DNA of 64,000 nucleotides, taken from assembly GCF_002234675.1 (NCBI RefSeq), contig NC_019866.2:20674802-20738801 (forward strand). Reading direction: 5' to 3'. This DNA comes from Oryzias latipes (taxonomy: Eukaryota; Chordata; Actinopteri; Beloniformes; Adrianichthyidae). The notes under the pieces are model-generated. The model was given only the letters and a program-made list of their open reading frames with translations, searched no databases and was not told the DNA's origin. Shown here piece by piece: positions 13,133 through 24,874 of the stretch. The position numbers were made by a program, and so were the translations under genes. Numbering within the stretch: position 1 is the first letter of the stretch; every line of letters begins with the position of its first letter.

Positions 13133-14231
13133 CCTCCAGCAACACCACGGCCCCATTGAAACTCGACGCCCCCCTGACGAACACATCACATCCGGTGTGA
13201 ATGCAGTATTACAGCCGTGACAGAATTGGTCTTCTAGCTGTTAGTTTGTGATGACAACCTGCCATCAATCTTCATGCAATGCCTATGAAAAATGCATAGG
13301 ACAAACTGAGTCAATAACAAATCCTAACAGGAATTACACCAAACTACAAAAGTAGCTCACAAATTATGGAAAACTTCTTCCAACCTTTTCTTTGATTGGC
13401 CTTTTCCAAAGATCCCTGTGTTGCTCCAAGCCTCTCTTCAAACTAAACTTTAACACATTATCTAAAAGCTGAACTAAAACAGCTCTGTTATTTTCCAACA
13501 AGCAAAGAATGAAGTTAGGAGCTAAATTCCTCATGCCTGCATATGTCCATTTTACCCCAACCTGACCCAGATGCCCTGTGCATGCCTCACAGTTCCAGCA
13601 CAGGACTCTGACCTGAATATACAAAGAAAAAAAATCATAAACAACAGACGACAACCTCAATTGTTGCTGGTTTGTCTGTGTGTGTGTGTCAACCACTTCC
13701 ATATGTGAAATACTAGGTCAGGCGGAAAAGGCTCAGCACTGACAGCCATGAAGTTTGTAGATTGGAACCTGCTGAAGTGGAGTCGGACGTACTTGAGTCA
13801 ATAACTTTATGCCCTGCTGTTGCTGTAAAAAAATGTAAATTAGGAGTTACAATCCAAGCCCAGAAATATGCTGTTTGAAACCAACAAACAGGAAAAGTTG
13901 ATCGGCTACTAAAAAAGAACTGAATACAAGATCAGAAAATGGACAAACCACTGTTGTGTAGGACAAAAAAACAAAATGAGGTTTGATTGGGAGTGCGGCG
14001 CCACTCAGTATCAAGAGGAGAGGTGGTCTGTGAGGTCTGCTCACGCCGTTTTTTCACAGCAGACACACATTCTTTACATTCCACTTAAAAACGACTGCGG
14101 TTCATCTCAAGTTGTAGTGACCAGTTCACAGCCACACTGCTTTCTGTAGAAAAGACAGAAAGTTCAGGCGATTTAATATGTCCTCTTGACTTGCATAAGG
14201 CTGTTCATTAAAAAACTCTTTTTAAAAAGGC

Positions 14232-14822
14232 TCTAAGCCCCACTCCAATCAGCTTTTGATCCATTTTCAAAGTGTTCCCATTGGTCTTCTAAATCTGATC
14301 GTGACATTTTTAAGCAAACTTTTAAAAAACAAAAACAAAAAAAAAACACTGTCTCATTTTATAGGACATAGCTTTTGCAGACCAGCAGGAGTTTATCAGA
14401 AATTTGCCTCTGAATTGTAGATGCGACTGTTGACACTGAGTATTTCCCATCATCGATTTGTTTCCACGCTCTCCTGCTAGCTTACAGCCTCACAACCCCA
14501 ACCTAACATTACAGGTGCAAACACCAATGGCGAGCAATATCCGAGCTATCCAGCCGTACAGCGTCGAGCCAGATTCCAGCTCAGACACGGAGAACAAAGA
14601 TGTGCATGTATCCATTCATCTGTAAGTGGATGCATCAGAATGGAGCAGAGCAGGAAGCCTGTTGTACCTACATCACAGCTACAAGCTTTTTCAAATGGCT
14701 TTTATTTAATACACTCCTGATTTACAACAATGTGAATAAAGAAATAGTCAAAAATGCAATTAAAAGCTTCATTTTCTTAAAATATGTTAAAAACACTATT
14801 TTCATCGGAGTGGGGCTTTTAA
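14232..14822 (+). mobile_element. Six-copy MITE-like family, copy a (best preserved)
   Basis: The ends are TAAGCCCCACTCCAATCA and TCATCGGAGTGGGGCTTTTA, an inverted pair around a body of about 590 bases. A small ORF begins at 14527 (MASNIRAIQPYS...) and stops after 32 codons. Related copies are at about 23180, 35130 (reverse), 38275, 45210 and 47398. The size and terminal repeats suggest a non-autonomous DNA transposon. Confidence 0.6.
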
Positions 14823-15944
14823 GTGAAGTGAAAGACTGCAGAGAGTCCAAAAACCCATCTTTGTTGAGTAATGAACTCTAATCTACCATGAATGTGGAAA
14901 AGCTTGCTGTCCTTGGCCAAACCTGCAACCTGTACATCAATACTCTATATCCCAAAATTCTGCTTGTTGACTGATCCTCTCGTTCCTTTCAGAAACAGCC
15001 CCAGCTTCAATATTTAACTGGATGCTTCCTCCTGGAACAAGTCAGACCTTGAACCAAATTCAGGTCAGGCTTTGGCCATACATCAACAAAAAGGCAGCTG
15101 TCTGACCCCTGCCTGTCTCAGTCAAAACAGCGCTGCCCTCACGTAAACCTGTTGAAAACAAGCCACCTAAACAGCTCCATAATGACCCACCTCCTCCGTA
15201 TATGACCTGCATTTTTAGGGGTTTTGGGGGGGGAAAACGTGGTTCCGTCTGCAGAAACTCAACACTGACCCGCTTTAGCAACAACAAAGGCGGCAGCTGT
15301 CTGCCAGTAAATATTATGGCACACTGCTCAATGGCAGTTGTAGACGCTGGTGACCTGTGGGGCTGCCTGTCAACTTTAGCCGGGGCTGGAGCGGTCAGCG
15401 GGCATAAAGGCTCGATTATTGTGGCCAACTGGCGGGGTGACTGGCTGGCTAAGCTAACGTCAGCTACTACAACCGTGAACCCGTCCGTCTGCCGGCGGAA
15501 CAGACTCCCAGGCGACTCTCGTTTCCTCTGAGCAATTTATGTTTATTTTAAATGCAAGAAAAACCACCTTTAATTTCTGTATCCTACAGAAATAAAACTA
15601 AACGAACACAGACAGACCTACGCTCTTTCTGTGTGGGATCCGTGTTATTTATGGTCATTTCAATCCCAAGGCTGAGACTATTTCCAAGAACAATATAATA
15701 CAATTTAGGGGTACATTTCGCGTCCACGAGAATATTTATTCATTTTGTGGAAACAGCATAGGAAAATATACACATTTTAAATAACATTTGGGCTACTGAA
15801 ATGAAATACGTAAATGACAGGAGGAAAAGGGTAGGCAGCGAGCCAACTCCGCGACCCATGGGAACGGTTCATCCAGCAAATACACCCAACCTTCCAAGCT
15901 AGTGTGTGGGAATAGAGTTGGAGATTTAAAGCGTCGCTCGGTAC

Positions 15945-15996
15945 CTGTTAGTCGCAGCTTCACGGGGCCATTCCGCCGAACTCCTTGGTTAGACAT
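15945..15996 (-). CDS. SMURF2: SMURF2 first coding exon (partial gene)
   Basis: The ATG at 15996 opens 17 codons, MSNQGVRRNGPVKLRLT, followed by a phase-1 donor (ACAG|GTACCG) at 15944. SMURF family proteins start MSNPG.RRNG.. and reach LRLTV at the start of the C2 domain. The VKLRLT form fits SMURF2 better than SMURF1, which has an extra SI residue pair. The split G begins the expected valine codon. SMURF2 is a HECT E3 ubiquitin ligase (C2, WW and HECT domains) that acts on SMAD and TGF-beta pathway proteins at membranes and in the nucleus. The remaining exons are not in the window; they should lie to the left, beyond the gap and the duplicated block. A short divergent 5' UTR precedes the ATG. 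Confidence 0.8.
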
Positions 15997-16079
15997 TTCC
16001 TCTTGGTTCCAACCTCTACTGCTGAAAATATATATTAAAGTAAAATATAAATAATATATATATTAAAAAAAAGGTCGCT

Positions 16080-16440
16080 GAACCTCTCCGCTAGTTTTAG
16101 ACTATAATAATGGAGCACTGTGGCCCGGATGTGGACCGAACTGCCATAGCGAAGCTAGTAAACGTGGAAAAATGGTCTTTTCACAACATGAAGAAAAAAT
16201 CGCGGCGCAGATGGCATTTCTACAAAGTGACGGTTCTTTCTCCTGTCAGGCCGCGTGGACGTGCTGGCGCCGTTGGGCTTCACATCTTCAGAGGGAGCCG
16301 CCGAGTCCTCCTCTCTGCTTGTCGAGAGTTGAACTGCTGAGCCTCTGGGGGTAGATCCCGCTTCAGGAGGCTGCGGCGGCGTGCGGGGAGCAGACGGATG
16401 ACGTCAGCACGCTCCGGGGGGTGGGGGCGAGGGGGACCCG
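16080..16440 (-). promoter_or_regulatory. SMURF2: CpG-rich region at the SMURF2 5' end
   Basis: GC and CpG content rise sharply here (for example GCGGCGGCGTGCGGGGAGCAG near 16370) against the AT-rich flanks, as at vertebrate CpG-island promoters. It sits just upstream of the SMURF2 start codon. No transcription start can be fixed from the sequence. An acceptor-like TATATATTTTCAG at about 16021-16035 allows an untranslated exon in this region. Confidence 0.5.
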
Positions 16441-18019
16441 CAGAGACGCTTGTGTCATGTGGTACAAAAGTCAGGGTTACACTCGGGGTTTGAATTTTAC
16501 AGGAGCAGGGAACATAAGCATAATTTTTACGATTTTTACAGGGGTGTTGCTGAATTTATTAAGGCCTAAGGGATCCTTTAACTTAAGCAATAAAATTATG
16601 AAAGCGAATAAACAATAACACAGATAAATATTGTTTAAATTGACATTTTGTGAAGTATATTAAATACTTCCTTTTTATCCTTGAAAAGGGTGATCATTAT
16701 TTAGTACTGGTTACTTTCACATTAAAACAGTCCTGTGGATTCAGTTAAAATGGGGAAAATGCTTAAAAAAGATCAAATATTGCTTTCACACATGCATTCT
16801 TTGTAGTGAAGTGGACTTTACCATCTGAATAAAATCTACAGTGAGACCTGTTTTCCTTGCTACTTATGGAGCACAGTCCCAAAGCCATTTGGTTCAACCC
16901 ATTCTTCGGTTTACAAGTGAACTGAGAATTCAGAAGCGGATCAGGGCACTTTTGTGTCAAACACACCAGAGTTCAGATAAACATTCACATCTAAAGGAAA
17001 TTAGACTGAGCATTCAAAGAAACACATTATGGCCAGTGTGTACGTGCTGGAAGGAATCTGCAGCATGCAAACGTCAGCCACAGCCAGCTGGTTTCATGAA
17101 ACACTAACAGTTGAAAAATTTGTCTGGCTGCAGTGTCTGATATTCCTCTCTAGTGACACCTAGTGGCCATCTGTAATAATCACCTGTAAATTTAGCATAT
17201 GCATTTTTCCAATTGATCAGATAGATGCCACTTTTTTCACTGCAAATGCATTTTAATTTGTGGCTTTTTAGTATGACAACTATATAATTATTGAACTTTC
17301 AAAAGAAGTTTAGAAAAGTGTAATCAATACAAATAAACAAAATCCCCTGTTACTGGAATACATGTCAAATGAATAAAACAATTTGGGTGAAATACCTTTC
17401 CTGAGAAGTATACACGTCTTTGTAAACCACTTTTTTTTAGAAAATAACTTAGCTTATTAGAATATTATTGTATTAGATTATGAAAATCCCCCTTTACAAA
17501 GCATGGTCTGATTTAGTTTGAGATTATTTATAAGATGGGGATTATGAAACCGGTATTAAAACTTTTTACCTAGGTCACTCAGGGAGCACAGAGCGTCAAC
17601 ACCCGCCTTTAGGGAACCACTCTGATGGCGACTTTAACATGTTTTGGTGGCATTTTTCTCACGTCAATCAGGAGCAGACAAAAGAACTGCCATTTGAAGA
17701 AACTTTCAGTGAAGGAAATACTACAGTTTTGCTATATGGTTCCATTCTGATGCATCCACTTAGTCAGATCCACATACCTTTGTTTTACTCATCTGGATAA
17801 GAACTCATTCACTGAGGAGCACAGTACAGCAACACAATCCTTTAAATAGGTAGAACTTACAAATCCAGATGGTCAAAAACTGACCCAAAAACTCATTTTT
17901 GGACCAACTCTTAGCCCTTTGAATTGTTGGATTAAAATTCTAACCGTCGCTTCGTAGATATGATCCACCAATGCACAAATCTGAATTTAAATATGAAAAA
18001 ATGCATTTTATGACAAACA
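16441..18019. other. Spacer between KPNA2 3' end and SMURF2 promoter
   Basis: AT-rich DNA without a recognisable exon, RNA gene or clear mobile element on either strand. Only short low-complexity tracts are visible. Confidence 0.6.
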
Positions 18020-18036
18020 TGGCAAGATTCAATAAC

Positions 18037-18042
18037 TTTATT
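18037..18042 (-). terminator. KPNA2: Candidate KPNA2 polyadenylation signal
   Basis: AATAAA on the minus strand about 95 bases after the stop codon. It implies a short 3' UTR ending near 18020. There is no transcript evidence. Confidence 0.5.
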
Positions 18043-18133
18043 TACAAACTTGTGTTAAAAGTTTTTGTACAAAACATAGAAAACCGACAAACAGTAGCAT
18101 AGAGGCGGCAGTGCAGACATCAGCAGAAGCCAT

Positions 18134-20541
18134 TTAGAAATTGAAAGTGCTCTGGTCATCGCTGATCTGGAAAGTGTACGAGTGATCCGTTGCTTGTGGA
18201 ACCACACACTGCACCACCTCCTCCTGTTGAAATGAGGACAAAACCCAGTCAGAGAGCTTCAGAGGGAGGACAGTCTCCGCGCTCCACAACACCACCAACC
18301 TCTTCAGAGAAGTACTTCTCAATCAGATTGAGAGCAGCTTTGTAGACCATCTCGTTCTCATGAGCCTGCAGCGCCTCGATCTTGTCCAGGCCGCCAAATT
18401 CTTCAATCATTAGGCTGAGTTTGTCGGACTCCCCGATCTTATCTCCAGCCTTTCAAAACAAAACGTTTGGGCGTAAAAATGACGCAAAGTCATAAACGTA
18501 ATCGACAAAAACGTCTACTCACCAAAAAGATGTTGGTTATTGCATCCAGGATGACGAGGACGGTTTTGCAGTCTTTGGAGGAGAGCAGATTCAGCAGGGG
18601 TTCCAGAACGTTTGCTTGGACCAAGTACACCACCTGCTGAACAGTGCCCCCGCTGGTGAAGTTTGTAACTGCCCACACAGCCTCCTTCTGGGTTTTGTAG
18701 TCAGCCTGCAGGGACAGAGGGTTTTGCAGGAATGTGACAAGGAGCTCTGACTGTTATGGATCGGACCGAACGCTCCTTCGTGACTTACCCGCACCAGCAG
18801 GTCCACCAGGTACGGCACCAGGCCGGCATCGATGACCTCCTGGATCTGAGAGTCCTTCCCGGCTGTGATGTTGGACAGAGTCCAGGCGGCTTCCTTCTGA
18901 ATGTTGGGCTTCTTGTGCCGCAGCAGTTTAGGGAACATGAACAAGGCCCCGGCATCCAGAACGGCCTGAGTCTGCTCGTCTGTACCCGTCACTATGTTGC
19001 CAATGGCACGCAGAGCTGGAGTCTGGAGGAAAGGTCAAAGGTGACTTTCGCAATCCTGCGAAACCTCACTAGAAGCAGAAGGAAGCGGATACCTACAATT
19101 ACGGGCAGCTCTTCAAAGCCGAGCAGCTTCACCAGGCGGGGAATCAAACCCGTCCCGGCCACGATCTCTATGCGGTCGTTTGAACCATCTGTCAGGTAGG
19201 AAACGGCCCAACAGGCGTCAGCCAGCACCTCCCGGTCATCATGGTGGAGAAGCCGGATGAGGGCGGGCATGACTTGCTGGACGGCGCTTATGGGTGGGGA
19301 TGGGTTCTTGTTGCGGCAAAGATTCGACAACGTCCACGTCACGTTTCTCAAAAAGCCAGGCTGTAAAGAATCCAGACAAAGAAAATGAACATATGTCTGT
19401 GAAACTGGAACGTCTCAACGTGCCGGGACGCCACCAGAGGTTAAAGAAACGAAACTTACAGTAAACACATTCAGGTCAGGGACGGCCAGCAGGCTCAGCA
19501 GAGGGGCCACAGCTCCATGCTTGATCACTCTGTCTCGGAGAGCTGATCCGTCACCTGAAGGAGGAAGAGACTTGTAGCCAAGAAAACATTTTCATGACAA
19601 TTTTCCCCAACAGTCGTTCCTTTACCAGCAATATTTCCAAGAGCCCAGACCGCCTGCTCGCTGATGTGCAGGTGGGGGGACGTGACCAAGTTTATGAAGG
19701 CGGGGATGGCCCCGCCCTCAACCACAGCGGCCGTCTGATCGGACGTTCCGGAGGCGATGTTTGTCAAAGCCCAGGAGGCCTCAAACTGGATGGGAGGAAA
19801 ATCCATCAATCCCAGGAAGGCCACAAACTTGGGGATGAGGCCGGCGCTGATCATCTGGTCAATGGGAGGATGTTTTTCGCGTGACAAAAGTTTCCTGGAT
19901 TAAAAAATAGAAAAGTTGGAGCTTATAACTTGGCTGTGGATCAGAACACTTAAATTTTTTTGGGTGGGGGCAGGTGTTACCGTGCGGCCTGGGTCGCCTG
20001 CAGCTGGGACTCACGGCTGCCACTGTTCAGCCCAGAGACGATCTCTTCAATCGTCCACTGCCTGGAGTTCTGCATGAAATCACATGTGGAGCAATTAGTG
20101 ACTATGAAGAAATCTAAGAAAATTAAACGAGACAATGTTTCACTACAGAGAAGAACTAGTTTTTTTGGTCAGTTGATAGTCACAACTGGCGCTTTTTAAC
20201 ATTTGCTTGCTCCTTGTTATTACTTAAAAGAATTGGAACAGAGCTTACTTGGCAGTTTTGAGTCCTTTCCTGAAGAGGAGAAGTGGCCTCCTCCGGAGCC
20301 GCCGCCACATTCCTCCTCTTGAACATCTGATCATCCTTCTTCGCCTTCCGGAGCTCGACGTTCACCTCCACCCTCCTGCGTCGCAGCTCCTGCAACAATC
20401 ACGTGAAAACGTCACACACCTGCACGGCTGCACTCAGCGACGACATGCCGTACTTTGAGATCATGAGGCCGGCCTGGGTCAACTCACGTTGGCATCCTTG
20501 CCTTTGTTCTTAAACTGAGTCAAGCGTGGAGTTTCAGACAT
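18134..20541 (-). CDS. KPNA2: Importin subunit alpha-1 (karyopherin alpha 2), 10 coding exons
   Basis: Importin-alpha is the adaptor that binds classical nuclear localisation signals and, through its N-terminal IBB domain, importin-beta. Coding exons: 20541-20488, 20389-20249, 20069-19981, 19894-19626, 19554-19460, 19360-19097, 19022-18789, 18705-18523, 18450-18300 and 18223-18134. Together they give 522 residues after allowing for one extra base (human 529). The IBB spans about residues 10-60, with the basic run [20 protein letters not shown]. Armadillo repeats follow, with the NLS-binding [29 protein letters not shown] and [10 protein letters not shown] turns. The C-terminus ends SDDQSTFNF. 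Exon 9 contains AAAA at 18421-18424 where AAA is needed, so the deposited frame breaks between GESDK and LSLMIEE. I take this as a sequencing error. The donor of exon 6 must be ATT|GTAGGT to keep ELPVI-TPALRA in frame. Confidence 0.95.
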
Positions 20542-20810
20542 TTTTGATTGGAAAAAAACGAGCCGAAAACGGCAAAGTTAAGTCCTGATCAAATGTAAAA
20601 CCTGCAAAACACAAGATTAACATATTAAGTACAAACTGTCCTAAAATAGATGTAAGCACGCATGCTGAGCTCATTATTCGACTTCCAAAAGTGACATGTG
20701 TTTGGGTGAAGCGACGTTTATCAAAGTAAAAGTTTGAAAGACATAACATTTGGGAGCAATTACATGAAATTCTTCGTAGGTTTGAGAAAGACAGCTTAAA
20801 ATTAACTCAC

Positions 20811-20875
20811 CTCTCCTCTGAAGAAAAGGAAATGTTCAGAAAATGCTGCGCTGACCTTTAAATTGTCGGTACAAT
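20811..20875 (-). other. KPNA2: KPNA2 untranslated first exon (approximate 5' end)
   Basis: A clear donor (GAGGAGAG|GTGAGT) ends at 20811, and the coding exon has an acceptor (TTTTGCAG|GTTTTAC) at 20601, so the 5' UTR is split by an intron of about 210 bases. The 5' boundary is a guess from the start of GC-richer sequence. Confidence 0.55.
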
Positions 20876-20883
20876 GGTTTCTG

Positions 20884-20938
20884 ATTGGGTTGTTCGAGCG
20901 AAAGCATCTGACCGCGGGCGCTGATTGGCTTCTTTGAA
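20884..20938 (-). promoter_or_regulatory. KPNA2: KPNA2 promoter: two CCAAT boxes and a CHR-like site
   Basis: ATTGG (CCAAT on the gene strand) occurs at 20884-20888 and 20924-20928, 40 bases apart. TTTGAA lies at 20933-20938 just beyond. Paired NF-Y sites with a TTTGAA (CHR) motif are typical of promoters active in G2/M, and KPNA2 is known as a proliferation-linked gene. The motifs are seen; their function is inferred. Confidence 0.45.
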
Positions 20939-20959
20939 AAAAAATCAAGGCTCTGACGG

Positions 20960-21599
20960 GAAGTGACGTCACGTTAGAAGTATCGCGATACTTGACTTTG
21001 TGACGATGTCTAAAGCGTCTGTCATCTTTTTAATCAAAAGATTTCAAATTAAAAGTTATTTCTGATACGTTTATTACTTGATGTGGCTAAATAAGTTCGG
21101 AATGATGGCAATGATTGTTGCTGATGATGATCGATGTGATTCCTTGATGTTGTGTTTTGTACTCTGTTATGTTCAATATAGCTGGAAAAAATAAACGTTA
21201 TTTTGGATTATTTGAAATTATGTGTTTAAACAACAGGTTTTGTTTTTAAAGCAAAAAAATGTTTTCTTTTGCTTATAATTTTATTTTTAATGCATTTTGG
21301 TAAAAAAAATTAATTCTGCGTGAAACTACTGTGGATATTAATATCTAAAATACACACATTTTACACAAAACAGGTAAAACAAAGATATTTAAAAGTATGT
21401 GTATTTTTTTAACAAACACCAACATTCACATTCATCTTAAAAAAATATTCTTTTTGATTTTCATGTTTTGTCCTTAATAGTTTTGCAATATACATAAGCA
21501 ACAAGGTACACTGATATTTATATTTAAATTCATTTTAAAAACTTGTTGCAATTTAAAGTTGATCATGACTGCTTTACATTACTAAAGATACACAAAGAC
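20960..21599. other. Intergenic AT-rich DNA between KPNA2 and BPTF
   Basis: About 640 bases of A/T-rich sequence with poly-A and poly-T tracts. I see no exon or recognisable repeat. Confidence 0.55.
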
Positions 21600-21615
21600 A
21601 AAATCAGTCTTCAGT

Positions 21616-21621
21616 TTTATT
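21616..21621 (-). terminator. BPTF: Candidate BPTF polyadenylation signal
   Basis: AATAAA on the minus strand (AACTTAATAAAACTGAAG). If used, the BPTF 3' UTR is about 3.1 kb. Several other AATAAA matches lie between here and 24680, so the choice is uncertain. Confidence 0.3.
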
Positions 21622-24600
21622 AAGTTCCATATACATCAATATGTGTTCAGCTGCAATACAAAAAAAAGAAATCAAGTTCAAATCTGATGACTTTTACAAA
21701 GGGGGCAGGAACCTTCAACTATTTCACCCTCGTCAGACGGCCACAATTGCAAAGCAACTCCTCAGCTTCTTACTGCACTTTCAGTAGGTTTTACAGTTTA
21801 TTAGCAACGTCCCAAAAACAGTCTTTTATGCCACTGAAGGATGAGTGGAAATGGATGCAAAACGTTGTTCCACTTTGAACTCTGAACATTTGGACATGAT
21901 GCTCAGTAGAACTCAGCCACTGAGCGGTTAAGCAGACATGATGACCACAAAAATGGTCGAAAGAAATCTTTCCACAAAGTGTAAAAAAAAAAAAAAAGGT
22001 AAAAAATAAAGATACATGGAAATACGAGAGCTCCTTAAGAGTTTTCTCCGAGGTAAACTTTCTCCTGAAATGCCTCAGGTGTTTCTGCTCCTCGGTTCAG
22101 GCCCGCAGATGGAGACAGGTCCAGAGAGGTCCCCGTACAGCTTTAAACGGGAAGGGGGGCGGCCCCGCCTGACTGGTCCTGTGAAAGCAGCACTGCTGGT
22201 TGCACGCCGGAGCATCACAGAGTTCAGTTCAGAAAAGCCTTTTTTTTTAGGCAAGTGCATTTAGTTTGCTCAATGTGCAACGCTTTCTAAGAGGCTGAAG
22301 AAGACTGAAGCTTGTTGTTATGAGACCTACAGGATGTGGAGAGAGAGCAGCTGTTGAGAGCTCTTCACATTACACATCTGTACAGCTTAAAGGCAGACAG
22401 AGAAGCTGCAAGAGTCGGGATCATGCAGCCATGTTGGCGTGATGACACTGGAATGCATTTATTGGTGCTTTTTTTTTCTTTTTCCACAGCTACAAAATCA
22501 GGGGCAGTGGGAACAAATCCCTCCTTCTTGTAGTACATTTTAGAATGTAAAAAACAAAATCTAAAATGTTTGGTTTTCATCATTATTTAAAACGTACATA
22601 GTCACTTTAGTATGCAGACGGGTCAAACTGAGGGTGAAGGAACATAGAAAAGTTGCATAAATATATCTCTCTCATAATAAAATGTGCAGCTTTATACATT
22701 GTAGACAACATATTTAACATATCTAATCCAAAACTGAGATGTTTTTAGCAAATAAATACAGGTTAGAAACCCAAATGTATTTAAAATCCCACTGAATCCT
22801 TCCTACTGGGTGTCGATCAGAAAACAGGGAAATGAAAATGTCGACATGGCTGCTTTTTCATTATCAGTAGTTGGGATCTTTTTTTTTTCTGTTTTGAATA
22901 CAAAAAAAAAAGAAGATTTAAAGATCACTAGAGACCCCGGCATCCAGTCCAGACTCCAGCTAGACTGGCCCACTTAAGAATCTGACAATCTGTAAGAAAG
23001 AACACATGGGATGGCTTCAAACAAAAGCATGCACCAAAGGTGAACAGACACTAATGCAAGACGATGCAAATGATCCTGATGTGACCGATGCTGGACAGAA
23101 AACTTCAACTCTATTATGGCTGCTTTGTGAAAAGGAGAAAACTCTAAAGAGCTAATAAAAACAATCCAAAAGATGTCTAATGTCCTACTCTGATTATCTT
23201 TTGATCTATTTTAATTATCATTATGCTGTTTTTAGCTAAAATCCTTTTGGATGGTGTTGTTTTTTAGGACAGAGTTTCTGCAGAGCAGCAGCAGTTCGTT
23301 AGTAATTTTTTTCTCTAAATTGTGGGCAGGACCTTCCACTTCCTATTGCTGAAAGCTCTCTGTTTACACTCTCTCCTGCTAGCCCATCACACCCTAAACC
23401 TAACATTAGCAGTACAACAAAAATGGCGAGCAATATTGGAGCTATCCGGGCGTGCGGTCTGGAGCCAGATGTCATCTCAGAGGAGGAAAACAAAGACGTT
23501 CATGGGTCTATTTGTGCACAAATGAATGCATCAGAATGGAGTGGAGCAGGAAGCTTGAGGCCCACCCGGTGTATTTTCTAAGTAACAAATAATTGTTACT
23601 GATTCACAACAATTTGAGTAAAGAAATTCTCAAAAATGTCATTTGAAGCTTACTTTTCTGCTTTTAGGCAAGAAACATTTGAAAACATTTTGTCGGACTA
23701 AATACGTTTATACGATGTAAAATATAAAACAATTGTTCTTTTATTTAGAAAATAAAAGGTTATATTTAATTAATGCATGTTTACCCCTTCATGGTGACTT
23801 GTTTCAAATATGAGCGTATTCTGGCTAAGCTAAGAGGAAGTGTTTAAATGATAATGCAAACAAAAAGTTGACATTGTGTTTCTTTCCAAAGTAAACCTGT
23901 AAAAATGGATTTTTGTTAATGTTGCTTCAAACATTTTTCAGAATAAGATTTACTTGAAATTGAAGGCTTATCTTCATTCTACCTAACAGTCCTGACAATG
24001 AAAACCATCTTAGATCAGTGCCTGACAGCTGGAAGTCTTTAACCTTTAAAGAAGTTGTGTTTTTGGTGTTTTTAACACGTTCTTGTGGCATTTTTCTGAG
24101 CTGAAGAGTCCCTGTAAAAACATGAATGGTATTAAGGTTGAATCTGAATACTACCCCTACCCCTCCAACTGTAGGGGCATTTGGAGCTGTAATGGTGCCA
24201 GAACTTGAGTTTCTGAGACACTATGTTTCCATAACTCTCTGCTTGGAAGGATAAATGTAGGAGTGTGGGAATAATTCGGTTTTAGCCTTAATCTCTTGCA
24301 TTTAAGGAGTTAATCTGGACTATTGGCATTTATTTCTGTTCTTAAATTCAATTAATGACATTTTTCTTGGTTTACTGCTTTAGTTGTGATTCTTATGCCC
24401 TTAAGCTTTTTCTGTAAATGACTGCATATGAATTCCATGAGCACATTAAAAAGAAACTGCTATCCGAGTGTGTAGAATTGGTTCCAGCTTTCACTGAGTT
24501 AGTGTTGTAAGTTTAAGACACACATGCAGATGGTGGAGGAAAAAAAACAAAGTGTCATGGAAGGAGAAGGAAAAGCGACAGGACTGATCCAGCGAAGCCG

Positions 24601-24683
24601 GTCAGAGCTCGCAGTGAGCCGAGAAGCGGAGGGCAGAGGAAAAAAGCCGAGCTTGAACCTTCCGTCAGAGCCGCTGCCTCGTC
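21622..24683 (-). other. BPTF: Probable BPTF 3' UTR
   Basis: No coding exon is visible on either strand from the BPTF stop to the candidate polyadenylation signal. A member of the six-copy repeat family lies inside at about 23180-23690. A short extra terminal exon, as in human BPTF (which ends SHNNKLQSTAS), was looked for here and not found. Confidence 0.4.
23180..23690 (+). mobile_element. Six-copy MITE-like family, copy b
   Basis: It starts near TCCTACTCTGATTATCTTTTG and carries the phrase CTCTCTCCTGCTAGC. The small ORF from 23423 (MASNIGAIRACG...) runs to GSLRPTRCIF and a stop. The right terminal repeat is degraded. Confidence 0.55.
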
Positions 24684-24874
24684 TTACCTGCTCGCCTTGA
24701 ACCCTTTCAGCTTCTGCACAAAGAAGGCCTCCAGCACCTCCGCACACTGAAAGAAGGGGGTGTCGTTGGGATTGTAGTAGCGACAGTTGTCAAAGATTTT
24801 GGTCACGTCTGCCACGAACTCCGTGAGCTTCTGGTAATGTCGCTTTTGCAGATGGGTTTCCATCGTGGAGAAAT
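24684..24874 (-). CDS. BPTF: BPTF exon 28: bromodomain, second half, and probable C-terminus
   Basis: It encodes [20 protein letters not shown] and [10 protein letters not shown], with the acetyl-lysine-binding Asn in YYN, then the final helix through [10 protein letters not shown]. Reading on gives AGG TAA. The same bases form a good donor (AG|GTAAGA), as in human where SHNNKLQSTAS follows. Either ending is possible; I found no downstream exon with that sequence. Confidence 0.85.

Larger units (their letters stand above)
9547..15944 (-). other. SMURF2: Probable SMURF2 intron 1 (partial), no exon recognised
   Basis: The stretch is AT-rich and I see no conserved coding exon on either strand. 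In particular, nothing encodes the C2-domain residues that should follow SMURF2 exon 1. It contains a SINE (9945-10175), a hAT-like element (about 11550-12235), an inverted repeat (12999-13132) and one member of a six-copy repeat family (14232-14822). The remainder shows only low-complexity A/T tracts. Intron status is inferred from the position of SMURF2 exon 1. Confidence 0.6.

Noticed and set aside
21600-24683. A C17orf58-like gene between KPNA2 and BPTF, as in human
   Set aside because: I looked for conserved exons on the plus strand and saw none. The region reads as 3' UTR and repeats.
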